DNA from: an uncultured Clostridia bacterium
GTDB taxonomy: Bacteria > Bacillota > Clostridia > UBA1381
Direction of reading: 5' to 3'
Assembly (NCBI GenBank): GCA_934501535.1
Contig: CAKSUM010000013.1
Coordinates: forward strand, 1 to 64,000
Length of the DNA stretch: 64,000 nt
Part shown: one piece after another, positions 33,104 through 41,517 of the stretch
Position numbering within the stretch: position 1 is the stretch's first letter
Layout of the letters: the number at the start of each line of letters is the position of its first letter
Program-made: the position numbers and the translations under genes
Notes under the pieces: model-generated
What the model saw: the letters and a program-made list of their open reading frames with translations, nothing else
Told to the model about the DNA's origin: nothing
Databases searched by the model: none

Positions 33104-33952
33104 ATGAACATAAGAATGAAAAAAATAATAAACGAATACGCATATATCATTTTAGGGACATTTATTCTTGCCGTGAGCCTGAATATTTTTTTAATACCCA
33201 ACAAGATTTCGGGCGGAGGGGTAAGCACGCTGGCGACCGTGCTGTTTCACCTGTTCGGAGTAAAGGTGTCGGTTACAAACCTGCTCTGCAACGCCGTTCT
33301 TTTTGTGCTCGGACATAAATACCTCGGCTCGGGCACGGTGGTAAAAACCGTCGCCGGAATACTGTTTCTTTCGCTGTTTCTGGAAATAACGAGCTATTTC
33401 CCCGTTTACAGGGACGATTTGTTTGCGGCAACGGTAATTGGCGGAGTGATAATGGGCGCAGGCGTCGGCTTTGTTATAAAAAAGAACGCGTCAACAGGCG
33501 GCAGCGATTTTGCCGCGCTGATTTTAAAAAGATTTTTTCCGCATATGAGCGCCGCTAAATTCATACTGTTCATAGACTGTTTTATAGTTATTCTGTCGGG
33601 CGTTGTTTTCAAAAGTTTTACAATTACGGTGTATTCTGTCATTGCGATATATATTTCCGCATTGGTTACCGATTACATAACGGTTATGGGTGACGATGCG
33701 AAAACGATTTTTGTGCGCTCGGCACACAACCGCGAGATTGCGGATATTATACTCAGCAAATTTGAGCGCGGCGTTACCGAGCTGGACTGCCGCGGCATGT
33801 ATACCGGCGAAAAGGGAACCATGCTTTACTGCGTAGTAAGCCCAAAGGAGCTGCCGCATGTTATCGGCATTATCAGAGATATTGACAGGAATGCTTTTGT
33901 GGTAGTGAATGAGGCAAAAGAAGTTTTGGGAGAGGGATTTAAAGATATATGA
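33104..33952 (+). CDS. YitT family membrane protein
   Basis: A 282-residue protein with five hydrophobic segments in the first 190 residues and a cytoplasmic DUF2179 domain at the C-terminus (about 200-282). Typical marks: NIFLIPNKISGGGVSTLA, KKNASTGGSDFAA and YTGEKGTMLYCVVS. Members of the YitT/YvjA/YqfU family are common in Firmicutes, several copies per genome, with unknown transport or structural role. It lies after the M23 gene but has its own promoter. Confidence 0.92.
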   Translation: MNIRMKKIINEYAYIILGTFILAVSLNIFLIPNKISGGGVSTLATVLFHLFGVKVSVTNLLCNAVLFVLGHKYLGSGTVVKTVAGILFLSLFLEITSYFPVYRDDLFAATVIGGVIMGAGVGFVIKKNASTGGSDFAALILKRFFPHMSAAKFILFIDCFIVILSGVVFKSFTITVYSVIAIYISALVTDYITVMGDDAKTIFVRSAHNREIADIILSKFERGVTELDCRGMYTGEKGTMLYCVVSPKELPHVIGIIRDIDRNAFVVVNEAKEVLGEGFKDI

Positions 33953-33995
33953 TTTCATATATTAATGTAAAAAGGACGCACGCGGCGTCCTTTTT

Positions 33996-34787
33996 TTACT
34001 GAAGATTTAATTTCTTTTTCATAAAATAGTCCGTAACTGCAAGGCAAATCAGGCTGTATACAACCTCAACAATGATTGCAAGCAGGAACATCATATTGAC
34101 AAACCGCAGCGGATCCATGCCGGCAAGTTCAAGATTTGCCGCGAGAGGAATTAAAATTGTTCCGCCGGCAAGCTGTGTTAACATATATATTCCGACATAT
34201 GCAAGGACGGATTTGAGCACCTTATGTTCCGCCGCGCTGTGACCGATGGCGATGGCTGCGTACACCACGGAATTGAAAGCCGCAAATCCGGATATCATCA
34301 GAACCGCAAATTCAAAGCCTGTCGCATACATGCCCGGCGTCACGTACGGTAAAATCTCGTTTAAGAACGAGCGGATAATACTGCCTGCGTCGATATATGA
34401 CATAACGAAGGAGAATATCATTCCCGAAATTGCCGCAGCAATGAAAGCGAGAATTTCATATATAATAGAAACTGTCAGCTTTGCGGCGATATTCTGTTCG
34501 GAGGTGACCGGCAGAGTATTCATGAGATAGCCCTCGCTGTCGAACAAATTCTTTTTAAAGCGGTAAATCGATACTACGAACGGCCCTGCCAGCGTGGCGA
34601 ATATGATTATTGCGAACAAAACGCCGATGAGCACTATAAGCGTTCCCATAAAGGATATGGTGTTTAAGCTGTCCCAGTATTTCAGCCCGAGTCCGCTCAG
34701 CATACTCATGAAAATGGTTATTCCGAACAGCGGGAGCAATATCCGCCCCATAGACTTCCATTCATATTTAATAAGTTTTCCTAACAT
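33996..34787 (-). CDS. ABC-2 type membrane protein of a YtrA-type operon
   Basis: A 263-residue integral membrane protein with six hydrophobic segments (first around MGRILLPLFGITIFMSMLSG). It starts 7 bases inside the ATPase gene, so both make one exporter. Together with a GntR regulator of the YtrA group this is the usual three-gene unit of Firmicutes that responds to cell-wall-active compounds or other envelope stress. Substrate unknown. Confidence 0.85.
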   Translation of the reverse strand: MLGKLIKYEWKSMGRILLPLFGITIFMSMLSGLGLKYWDSLNTISFMGTLIVLIGVLFAIIIFATLAGPFVVSIYRFKKNLFDSEGYLMNTLPVTSEQNIAAKLTVSIIYEILAFIAAAISGMIFSFVMSYIDAGSIIRSFLNEILPYVTPGMYATGFEFAVLMISGFAAFNSVVYAAIAIGHSAAEHKVLKSVLAYVGIYMLTQLAGGTILIPLAANLELAGMDPLRFVNMMFLLAIIVEVVYSLICLAVTDYFMKKKLNLQ

Positions 34788-35482
34788 TTGAATACCTCCC
34801 TGAACAGAGCGTCAACGCTCTTGTTTTCTCTTTCGCGGATATTATCGACGCTGTCCTGCAGCATGATTTTTCCGCCGTTAATAAAAATTACTTCGTCAAG
34901 TACCTGCTCGATGTCCGCAATAAGGTGCGTCGATATCACAACGGTTGAATTTTCCGAATAATTTGAAATAATGGTATTCAGAATATAATCGCGTGTGGCA
35001 GGGTCAACGCCGCCCATCGGCTCGTCGAGGAGATACAGCCGTGCCTCGCGGCTCATTACGATTACAAGCTGCACCTTTTCTTTGTTGCCCTTTGACAGCT
35101 GCTTGAAGCGCTGCTGCGGCCCCAGCCCGAGATTGCCGAGCATCGTGTACGCTTTTTCGATATTGAAATCATCGTAAAAATCCGCATACATTCCGACGAT
35201 GTCGCATATTTTCATCCATTCGGGAATATACAGGCAGTCGGGGAGATAGGAAACAATCGATTTTGTACCCTTTCCGATGTCTTTGCCGCATATCTGCGCG
35301 CTGCCCGAGGTGGGCGTCAAAAGACCGTTAAGTATTTTTATCAGCGTGGTTTTTCCGCTGCCGTTGGGTCCCAAAAGTCCCACTATTTTTCCGCTTGTCA
35401 GCGTGACAGAAACGTCATTAAGAGCAGTCAGCCGACCGTAATTTTTACATAAATTTGATGTTTTAAGAGTTGTTTCACTCAT
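34781..35482 (-). CDS. ABC transporter ATPase of a YtrA-type operon
   Basis: A 233-residue ATPase; start at 35482 (MSETTLKTSN) follows AAGGGGG, and overlaps the regulator stop by 8 bases. Walker A LLGPNGSGKTTL, Walker B YLLDEPMGGVDP, and the switch His in STHLIADIE are present. The signature motif is LSKGNKEKVQL, the LSxG form typical of this exporter group. Works with the ABC-2 protein downstream. Confidence 0.93.
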   Translation of the reverse strand: MSETTLKTSNLCKNYGRLTALNDVSVTLTSGKIVGLLGPNGSGKTTLIKILNGLLTPTSGSAQICGKDIGKGTKSIVSYLPDCLYIPEWMKICDIVGMYADFYDDFNIEKAYTMLGNLGLGPQQRFKQLSKGNKEKVQLVIVMSREARLYLLDEPMGGVDPATRDYILNTIISNYSENSTVVISTHLIADIEQVLDEVIFINGGKIMLQDSVDNIRERENKSVDALFREVFKC

Positions 35483-35852
35483 GTAAATTCCCCCTTGTTT
35501 CAAAGTTTTTCAGCATTTCAATGCTTTCGTTTTTGTCAATGCCGATCCGTTCCATGCCGGAAAGGAATGACATGATGTTTTTGCCGGCAAGTTCGTTTTT
35601 CGCGGCGTCGATAAGCTCCGGGCTGTCGGCAACGAACCGTCCGCTTGTGCGGCTTGAATAGACAAGCCCCGTACTCTCGAGCTCGGCAAGCGCTTTCTGC
35701 ATCGTGTTAGGATTTACCCCGGCGGAGGACGCAAGCTCTCGCACTGACGGCAGCCTCTCTCCGGGAACGTATTCCCCCGATACAACTGCCAGCTTCAGCT
35801 GCTCCACGATTTGTATATATATCGGAAGCCTGCTGTCAAATCTCCAGTCCAT
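35475..35852 (-). CDS. GntR family regulator, YtrA subgroup
   Basis: A 125-residue regulator with an N-terminal winged HTH (LPIYIQIVEQLKLAVVSG, RLPSVRELASSAGVNPNTMQK) and the short C-terminal dimerisation region typical of the YtrA branch, without an effector-binding domain. First gene of the operon, GGAGGT before the start. It most likely represses its own operon by binding the inverted repeat at 35868-35903, which overlaps the -10 box. Confidence 0.93.
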   Translation of the reverse strand: MDWRFDSRLPIYIQIVEQLKLAVVSGEYVPGERLPSVRELASSAGVNPNTMQKALAELESTGLVYSSRTSGRFVADSPELIDAAKNELAGKNIMSFLSGMERIGIDKNESIEMLKNFETRGNLHE

Positions 35853-35867
35853 TATATCACCTCCAAA

Positions 35868-35903
35868 TGTATTGTTGTACTAATGAACTAATACAATAAT
35901 ACA
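35868..35903. promoter_or_regulatory. Operator of the YtrA-type regulator
   Basis: TGTATTGTTGTACTA (35868-35882) and TAATACAATAATACA (35889-35903) form an inverted repeat matching at 13 of 15 positions with a 6-base centre. It covers the -10 box and the start site. Confidence 0.75.
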
Positions 35904-35924
35904 TCATATAAAATCATTTGTCAA
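35896..35924 (-). promoter_or_regulatory. Promoter of the GntR-ABC operon
   Basis: Minus strand TTGACA (35919-35924), 17-base spacer, TATTAT (35896-35901). Confidence 0.85.
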
Positions 35925-36060
35925 GTCTTTTTTCAAAAAAAATAAAAAAAGCGGCAAAAAAATGCCGCCGCATTAAATCCGGCTTGCTGCCGGGACGTCC
36001 GTGACATGCACGTTCGGGGAAACTATGTAATCCTTCCGCCGACGTTTTTTTGACCGCTGT

Positions 36061-36095
36061 AAAAGGCGGTGTATTTTGCTTACACCACCTTTTTG
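36061..36095 (-). terminator. Terminator of the small-protein operon
   Basis: AAAAGGCGGTGTA and TACACCACCTTTTT pair over 13 bases around a 7-base loop, directly downstream of the gene at 36102. Minus-strand T run follows. Confidence 0.85.
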
Positions 36096-36101
36096 CGAAA
36101 A

Positions 36102-36377
36102 TCAGAACGCCATGCCGGTAAGGAAAATTATTGCAAGCGCGATTAATAGGACGTTATCGTCGCCGTCATCCATCAGGAGCGCGAGAATAATTATTCCCAA
36201 AATTATGTCATCAGTTTCAAATTTGCCGAAAAGCTTGCCGGCACCCTGCTGCTGAGTCTGCGGTGCACACGGGGCGCACACCGGCTCGGGCTTGGGTTTT
36301 TCGCACGGTTTTTCCTCCGGCAAATCCTTTTTTATAAGCTGCGGCATGTCGCTGTAGCTGTAATACCTCCGATACAT
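36102..36377 (-). CDS. Small protein with Tyr-rich start and hydrophobic end, 91 aa
   Basis: Not assigned to a family. It starts MYRRYYSYSDMPQLIKK, has a Pro/Cys/Lys linker (PEEKPCEKPKPEPVCAPC) and ends in two hydrophobic stretches (DIILGIIILALLM, NVLLIALAIIFLTGMAF) split by DDGDDN. The end could insert into a membrane as a hairpin. The Tyr-rich head and Cys/Pro linker recall small sporulation or spore-coat proteins of Clostridia, but this is a guess. GAGGTGA before the start; last gene of a three-gene unit. Confidence 0.7.
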   Translation of the reverse strand: MYRRYYSYSDMPQLIKKDLPEEKPCEKPKPEPVCAPCAPQTQQQGAGKLFGKFETDDIILGIIILALLMDDGDDNVLLIALAIIFLTGMAF

Positions 36378-36387
36378 ATGTCACCTC

Positions 36388-36891
36388 TTATTTCCCGAAC
36401 AGACCGGAAAATCTGCCGATGTTCATAATCCGGATTGCCCTGTCAATAGTCTGCTGCCTGTCGGCACGCATGAAAGGCCGCAGTGAGCGCAGGAGGTTTG
36501 ACCGTGAATCGTTTGTATTGGAAATCTGGTCAACCATGCTGCGTACCTGACCGAGAAACTGTATACCCTCGGGAGTAAGTACGTTTTGCATACCGTTTGC
36601 GGCGCTCTGCTGCGCAGCAGTATTTGCTGCCGCTGTGTTTGACTGCGCAGCGGTACTTGCTGCCGGTACGGCTGTGTTTGACTGTACTGCCGTATTTTGT
36701 GCCGGCTGCTGCGCCGCCTGCGGCACAACATTATTGTTTATTGCCTCTGCCGCGGCTGCATTTTGCTGCGGTGCTGCGGTATTCGTCTGCTGCATGAGTC
36801 CGCTTGATTGCAACATGCTCATTGCCTGTTGGATTTTTGCGTCTGCATTGTCGCCGAGAAGCGTTTTGAGCGTACTCATCATATCTGCCAT
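36388..36891 (-). CDS. Ala/Gln/Asn-rich low-complexity protein, 167 aa
   Basis: The N-terminal 35 residues (MADMMSTLKTLLGDNADAKI) and C-terminal 60 residues (EGIQFLGQVRSMVDQISNTN, then an Arg-rich helix) look structured. The middle (about 36-105) is almost only Ala, Gln, Asn and Thr with AAQSNTA-type repeats. AAGGGGTG precedes the start. No family recognised. The helix with FMRADRQQTIDRAIRIM is similar in kind to small clostridial proteins found near sporulation genes. It lies between two other small genes in one operon. Confidence 0.7.
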   Translation of the reverse strand: MADMMSTLKTLLGDNADAKIQQAMSMLQSSGLMQQTNTAAPQQNAAAAEAINNNVVPQAAQQPAQNTAVQSNTAVPAASTAAQSNTAAANTAAQQSAANGMQNVLTPEGIQFLGQVRSMVDQISNTNDSRSNLLRSLRPFMRADRQQTIDRAIRIMNIGRFSGLFGK

Positions 36892-36982
36892 AATAAAATC
36901 ACCCCTTCCGCCGCCGTCGGCGGCTTTGATGCGGTCAAAAATGCAAATTCCGCGCCCGGAGCACGTATTTGCCCGATTGCCG

Positions 36983-37252
36983 CTATTTCAGCTTATTTAT
37001 TATGTCCTGCGCCGACATTCCGTTAAGCTGCGACGGGTCGGCATTTTTCAGCTTTTCATTAACCTCGTTTGTGTCAAGGTTCATAAATTTTTCGAGAATT
37101 GCCCTTTTGTCATTTTCGGACAACGAATTTTTAAGCCGCTGTCCCTCCTCCGACGAAAGCAGCTTTGAAACCGCGTCGGCGGAGTTTTTCAGTTTATTTT
37201 TATCCAATCCCGATAACATGCGGGACAGCTTATCTCCGATATTTTCTTTCAT
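36983..37252 (-). CDS. Small helical protein, 89 aa
   Basis: Start at 37252 (MKENIGDKLSRML) is chosen because the ATG two codons earlier is too close to GAGGGGG. The protein is helical, charged, without membrane segment; LSSEEGQRLKNSLSENDKRAIL is a regular amphipathic helix pair. No family recognised. First gene of a unit of three small genes ending at the terminator at 36061. Confidence 0.7.
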   Translation of the reverse strand: MKENIGDKLSRMLSGLDKNKLKNSADAVSKLLSSEEGQRLKNSLSENDKRAILEKFMNLDTNEVNEKLKNADPSQLNGMSAQDIINKLK

Positions 37253-37310
37253 TTCCATTCCCCCTCATATCTTATTATATTCCGCGCACAGAAAAAATTT
37301 ACAAAAACTC

Positions 37311-37339
37311 TTGTAATTTGTGATAAAGCGTGATATAAT
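37311..37339 (+). promoter_or_regulatory. pheST promoter
   Basis: TTGTAA (37311-37316), 17-base spacer, TATAAT (37334-37339), leading into the T-box. Confidence 0.8.
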
Positions 37340-37345
37340 AATTGT

Positions 37346-37604
37346 GTATTTTTAAAGGCTATGACGAAGCACAGTAAGATATACTCACCGAAAGAGAGCT
37401 GCGGCAGGCTGCTGGGAGCCGCGGCGGTACCGGTATATCCCAAATTTCACTTCTGAGCTGCATGGGTGAAACCGATATTTTCGGCGTGTAGTCCGTGCCG
37501 TTACGGTGCGTTAAGCCGGAATTGAGCGTCCGTACGGATTGTGCGGAAAATCGGGTGGTACCGCGGAGTATTTGCTTCGTCCCTTTGTGGGGACGGAGTT
37601 TTTT
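37346..37604 (+). ncRNA. T-box leader of pheST
   Basis: Stem I begins with the typical GACGAAGCACAGTAAG, including the AGTA loop-E element, and contains the AGAGAGC and GCTGGGAGCC distal parts; GATATAC and GTATATC close its upper helix. UUC triplets occur on the 3' side of the specifier region (AAATTTCACTTCTGAG), fitting tRNA-Phe. The T-box sequence GGGTGGTACCGCGG is at about 37553-37566. The terminator CTTCGTCCC...GGGGACGGAG with a T run ends the leader. Uncharged tRNA-Phe would allow readthrough into pheS. Confidence 0.95.
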
Positions 37605-37645
37605 ATTTGAAAAACAGCATTATTATATGAAAGGATTGTGAAAAT

Positions 37646-38665
37646 ATGAAGCAGCAGCTGCAGGAAATCAAAAGACGCGCCGAAGAACATTTAAAGGACG
37701 CGCACAGCGTAGACGCGCTGGAGGAAATGAGAATTAAGTATCTCGGCAAAAAGGGAGAGCTGACGGCGATACTGAAGGGTATGGGCAAGCTCACCGCGGA
37801 GGAGCGCCCTGTAATCGGCGCAATGGCGAACGAGGTGCGTGAATTTCTGACAAACGAAATTGACGCCAAAAAGGCAGAGATGGCAAAGCTTGTGCAGGAG
37901 GCGCGGCTGAAGTCGGAAACAATTGACATATCCATGCCGGGCAGAAAGCCGGAAACGGGCACAAAGCACCCGATTACAAAGGTTCTGGACGAGCTTAAGG
38001 ACGCGGTAATCGGCATGGGCTTTCAGATTATGGAGGGCCCCGAGGTTGAAACCGATTACTACAACTTTGAGGCGCTGAATATCCCGAAAAATCACCCGGC
38101 ACGCGATACGCAGGATACATTTTATATTGATGAAAACACCGTTTTGAGAACGCAGACTTCGCCCATGCAGGTACGCGTTATGGAAAAAACAAAGCCGCCT
38201 ATCCGCATTATTGCGCCGGGCAGAGTTTACAGAAGCGACGCGGTAGACGCGACCCATTCACCGATTTTCCACCAGATTGAAGGACTTGTGGTGGATAAGG
38301 GAATAACCATGGCAGACCTTAAAGGAACGCTCGAAACGCTCATAAAATCAATCTACGGCGAGCATACAAAGGTGCGTTTCCGTCCGCATCATTTCCCGTT
38401 CACCGAGCCGTCGGCGGAAACCGATGTGTGCTGCTTTAACTGCGGCGGAAAGGGCTGCAGCGTGTGCAAGGGCGAGGGCTGGATTGAAATTCTCGGCTGC
38501 GGCATGGTTCACCCGAAAGTACTTGCAAACTGCGGAATTGACCCTGAAATTTATTCCGGATTTGCGTTCGGTATCGGTCTTGAAAGATTGGTTATGGGAA
38601 GATATGACATCAACGATATACGTCTTTTCTTTGAAAATGACGTGAGATTTTTAAAGCAATTTTAA
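37646..38665 (+). CDS. pheS: Phenylalanine-tRNA ligase alpha subunit
   Basis: A 339-residue catalytic subunit of class II PheRS. N-terminal coiled coil (about 1-90) binds tRNA. Class II motif 2 region is around TSPMQVRVME and APGRVYRSDAVDATHSPIFHQ (quoted in pieces); motif 3 is FGIGLERLVM. The segment CCFNCGGKGCSVCKGEGW has two CxxC-type pairs, common in clostridial PheS. The residue that decides selectivity lies in FAFGIG, with Ala as in wild-type enzymes. Forms an alpha2beta2 enzyme with PheT. Confidence 0.98.
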   Translation: MKQQLQEIKRRAEEHLKDAHSVDALEEMRIKYLGKKGELTAILKGMGKLTAEERPVIGAMANEVREFLTNEIDAKKAEMAKLVQEARLKSETIDISMPGRKPETGTKHPITKVLDELKDAVIGMGFQIMEGPEVETDYYNFEALNIPKNHPARDTQDTFYIDENTVLRTQTSPMQVRVMEKTKPPIRIIAPGRVYRSDAVDATHSPIFHQIEGLVVDKGITMADLKGTLETLIKSIYGEHTKVRFRPHHFPFTEPSAETDVCCFNCGGKGCSVCKGEGWIEILGCGMVHPKVLANCGIDPEIYSGFAFGIGLERLVMGRYDINDIRLFFENDVRFLKQF

Positions 38666-38693
38666 TTTTCAGATAAGAAAGGACTGATAAAAA

Positions 38694-41078
38694 ATGAAAG
38701 TACCAATGAGTTGGTTTAACGATTATACCGATATCAGCGGCGTTACGCCGAAAGAATACAATGACGCGCTTACCATGACGGGTTCCAAGGTTGAAACCAT
38801 AGAAAATATGGGCGAAAGCATCAAAAATGTGGTTACGGGCAAAATTCTCGAAATCACCGACCACCCCGATTCCGACCACATGGTTATATGCAAGGTGGAC
38901 GTGGGCGATGAGGTCCTGCAAATCGTGACGGGTGCACCGAATGTCAAGGTGGGGCAGATTGTGCCGGTTGCCAAAAACGATTCATATTTGCCCGGCGGAG
39001 TGCACATCAAAACAGGCAAGCTGCGCGGCGTGGAATCCTGCGGCATGCTCTGCTCGCACGAGGAGCTGGGCTTGTCCGAAAGCGACCTTTCGTGGGAGCC
39101 GGAATACGGCATTTTAATTCTTCCCGGGGATACCCAAATCGGAGTTGATATAAAGGATATTTTCGGTCTTAACGAAAATGTTGTTGAATTTGAAATCACG
39201 TCTAACCGCCCCGATTGCTTCAGCGTAATCGGTCTGGCGCGTGAAACGGCGGCAACGTTCAAAAAGCCGTTTGCGGTTAAGAAACCAGAATTTACCGAAA
39301 ATTCGGAAAACATCAGCGACACAATTTCCGTTACGGTGGAAAATCCCGACAAGTGTCTGCGCTATTGTGCGCGTATGGTCAAGAATGTAAAGATTGCGCC
39401 GTCGCCGGCATGGCTCGCGCGCAGACTGAAAGCCTCGGGCATACGTCCTATCAATAATATTGTCGATATTACGAACTATATTCTTATGGAATACGGTCAG
39501 CCGATGCACGCGTTTGATTTGCGCCATCTTTCCGGCGGAAAAATTACCGTCCGCGACGCAAAAGACGGCGAAATTATAAAGACTCTCGACGAACAGGACA
39601 GAGAATTAAATCATAATGACCTTGTTATTGCCGACGCGGAAAAGGCAGTGGCAATAGCCGGCGTTATGGGCGGATTTAACTCGGAAATCGAGGACGATAC
39701 CACAACCGTTATTTTTGAGTCGGCTACCTTTGACGCGGTTTCCGTACGTCTGACCGCTCAGAAGTCGGGACTGCGCACCGAGGCGTCATCACGTTACGAA
39801 AAGGGACTCGACCCGAACAACACCGTTCCGGCAATAGAGCGCGCATGCGAGCTTGTGGAAATGCTCGGCTGCGGCGAAAATGTCGGCGGTATGATTGATG
39901 TTGTGGGCAATATTAAGCCCGAACCCGTGCTGGAATTACGTCCTGATAAAATCAACGCGTTTTTGGGAATAGATATTTCCAAAGAGGAAATGGCAGAATA
40001 TCTTCGCGCGATTGAATTTAAAGTTGACCTCGATAAAATGACGGTAACGGCACCGTCTTTCCGCCCGGACATTCAGGCGGAAGCGGACGTTGCGGAGGAA
40101 ATTGCGCGGTTTTACGGCTATGATAAAATCCCGGCAACGCCGATTTCGGGCGAGGCGACACGCGGCTGCTACACACCGCTGCAGCAGTTCAGAAAAGAGC
40201 TTGCCAATGCGCTTATCGCACGCGGAATGAGTGAGATTTTCACATTTACGTTTACTTCGCCGACAGAATTTGATAAGCTGAATTTAGCTAAGGACAGTCC
40301 GCTGCGCAATGCGGTCAGAATAAGCAATCCGCTCGGCGAGGATACGTCGATAATGAGGACAACAACGCTTGCTTCCATGCTGGAAACGATGTCATATAAC
40401 TATAACCGCAAAAACGAGGCGGTAAGCCTGTATGAAATCAGCAAGGTATTTATTCCGTCAGACGGAAAAGAGCTTCCGGACGAACCGGAAATGCTGTCGC
40501 TCGGCATGTATAAAAAGGGCATGGATTTCTTTGATATTAAGGGTGTTTTGGAGGCAGTGTTCGATTCGCTGAATATCAGAGGAATTGAGTATAAGCAGCT
40601 GACCGATAACCCGACTTTCCACCCGGGAAGAACCGCGGCGATTATTGCCGGCGGAAAACAAATCGGCGTTGTGGGTGAAATTCACCCGAGCGTTTCGGAT
40701 AACTTTGATATAGGTTTGCCGTGCTACGCTGCGGAGATAAATCTGTCCGACCTGTTTGCGTGCGTTGATACCGGCATTAAATTCAAGCCGCTGCCGAAAT
40801 TCCCGGCTGCCGAGCGCGATATTGCCGTACTGGTTGACAAAACTACCGCTGTCGGCGATTTGCACGCCACAATCGCAAAAGCGTCCGGAGCTTTGCTTGA
40901 TTCCGTCAAGCTGTTCGATGTTTATGAGGGTGACAGAATACCGGAGGATAAAAAGAGCGTTGCTTTTGCAATATCTTTCCGCGCGCCCGACCGCAGTCTG
41001 ACGAATGAGGAAATTAACAAGGTATTCAACAAAATCGTAAAGGATTTGCAGTACAAGAACAACGCACAGCTGAGATAA
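38694..41078 (+). CDS. pheT: Phenylalanine-tRNA ligase beta subunit
   Basis: A 794-residue subunit. Domains in order: N-terminal domain MKVPMSWFNDYTDI, a tRNA-binding OB fold (about 40-150, with TGAPNVKVGQ), the B3/B4 editing domain (about 205-390, with RPINNIVDITNYI), B5 DNA-binding-like domain, the catalytic-like core, and the C-terminal FDX-ACB anticodon-binding domain (KFPAAERDIAVLVD). It edits mischarged Tyr-tRNA-Phe. AAAGGA before the start; 28 bases behind pheS. Confidence 0.98.
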   Translation: MKVPMSWFNDYTDISGVTPKEYNDALTMTGSKVETIENMGESIKNVVTGKILEITDHPDSDHMVICKVDVGDEVLQIVTGAPNVKVGQIVPVAKNDSYLPGGVHIKTGKLRGVESCGMLCSHEELGLSESDLSWEPEYGILILPGDTQIGVDIKDIFGLNENVVEFEITSNRPDCFSVIGLARETAATFKKPFAVKKPEFTENSENISDTISVTVENPDKCLRYCARMVKNVKIAPSPAWLARRLKASGIRPINNIVDITNYILMEYGQPMHAFDLRHLSGGKITVRDAKDGEIIKTLDEQDRELNHNDLVIADAEKAVAIAGVMGGFNSEIEDDTTTVIFESATFDAVSVRLTAQKSGLRTEASSRYEKGLDPNNTVPAIERACELVEMLGCGENVGGMIDVVGNIKPEPVLELRPDKINAFLGIDISKEEMAEYLRAIEFKVDLDKMTVTAPSFRPDIQAEADVAEEIARFYGYDKIPATPISGEATRGCYTPLQQFRKELANALIARGMSEIFTFTFTSPTEFDKLNLAKDSPLRNAVRISNPLGEDTSIMRTTTLASMLETMSYNYNRKNEAVSLYEISKVFIPSDGKELPDEPEMLSLGMYKKGMDFFDIKGVLEAVFDSLNIRGIEYKQLTDNPTFHPGRTAAIIAGGKQIGVVGEIHPSVSDNFDIGLPCYAAEINLSDLFACVDTGIKFKPLPKFPAAERDIAVLVDKTTAVGDLHATIAKASGALLDSVKLFDVYEGDRIPEDKKSVAFAISFRAPDRSLTNEEINKVFNKIVKDLQYKNNAQLR

Positions 41079-41105
41079 CCGCGAAAGCCGCGGAAAACGG
41101 TTTAC

Positions 41106-41147
41106 AAAAAGCACTTATGACGCTTATCGGTGTTATGAGTGCTTTTT
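41106..41147 (+). terminator. Terminator of pheST
   Basis: AAAAAGCACTTATGACGC and GGTGTTATGAGTGCTTTTT form a long stem with G-U pairs, followed by a T run. Confidence 0.9.
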
Positions 41148-41191
41148 CCGTGTTTTTTTGTCCTGTTTTTTTGCGGATTTTTAAAAATGTG

Positions 41192-41220
41192 TTGACACGG
41201 CGGAAAAAGTGTGATATAAT
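41192..41220 (+). promoter_or_regulatory. lysA promoter
   Basis: TTGACA (41192-41197), 17-base spacer, TATAAT (41215-41220); the riboswitch starts directly behind. Confidence 0.9.
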
Positions 41221-41228
41221 ACTCGCAA

Positions 41229-41396
41229 CTTGGTAGAGGTCGCACCGTGTAATCAGTATCGGGCGGATAGCATGCGCTGACAACGCAATGACGCACGTGA
41301 AAGGTACAGGTGCCGAGGACGGTTATGTCAAAAACCGATCCGGCAGAGTGAAATAAGATTTGCTTTGCTGTCGTGCACGTGCACGGAGAGCTATCC
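41229..41396 (+). ncRNA. Lysine riboswitch (L-box)
   Basis: Conserved blocks in order: GGTAGAGGTCGC, ATCAGTATCGGG, GTGAAAGGTACAGGTGCCGAGG, the variable P4 loop, CCGGCAGAGTG, TGCTGTCG and CGGAGAGCTATC. These match the aptamer core of L-boxes upstream of lysine genes. Placement before lysA agrees. Lysine binding should favour the terminator at 41425. Confidence 0.95.
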
Positions 41397-41424
41397 CGTA
41401 TCTGTTTTTTGTATAAGAGATATT

Positions 41425-41453
41425 AAGATAGTCTGCCAAAGGCTATCTTTTTT
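41425..41453 (+). terminator. Riboswitch terminator
   Basis: AAGATAG (41425-41431) and CTATCTT (41443-41449) with a T run. GCTATC at the end of the aptamer can pair with GATAG of the terminator and so act as antiterminator when lysine is absent. Confidence 0.85.
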
Positions 41454-41517
41454 GCATATAACAATGCATAAAGGTCAAGCCGGAACACTATAATTTTATC
41501 GGTAGGAGGAAAAAATC

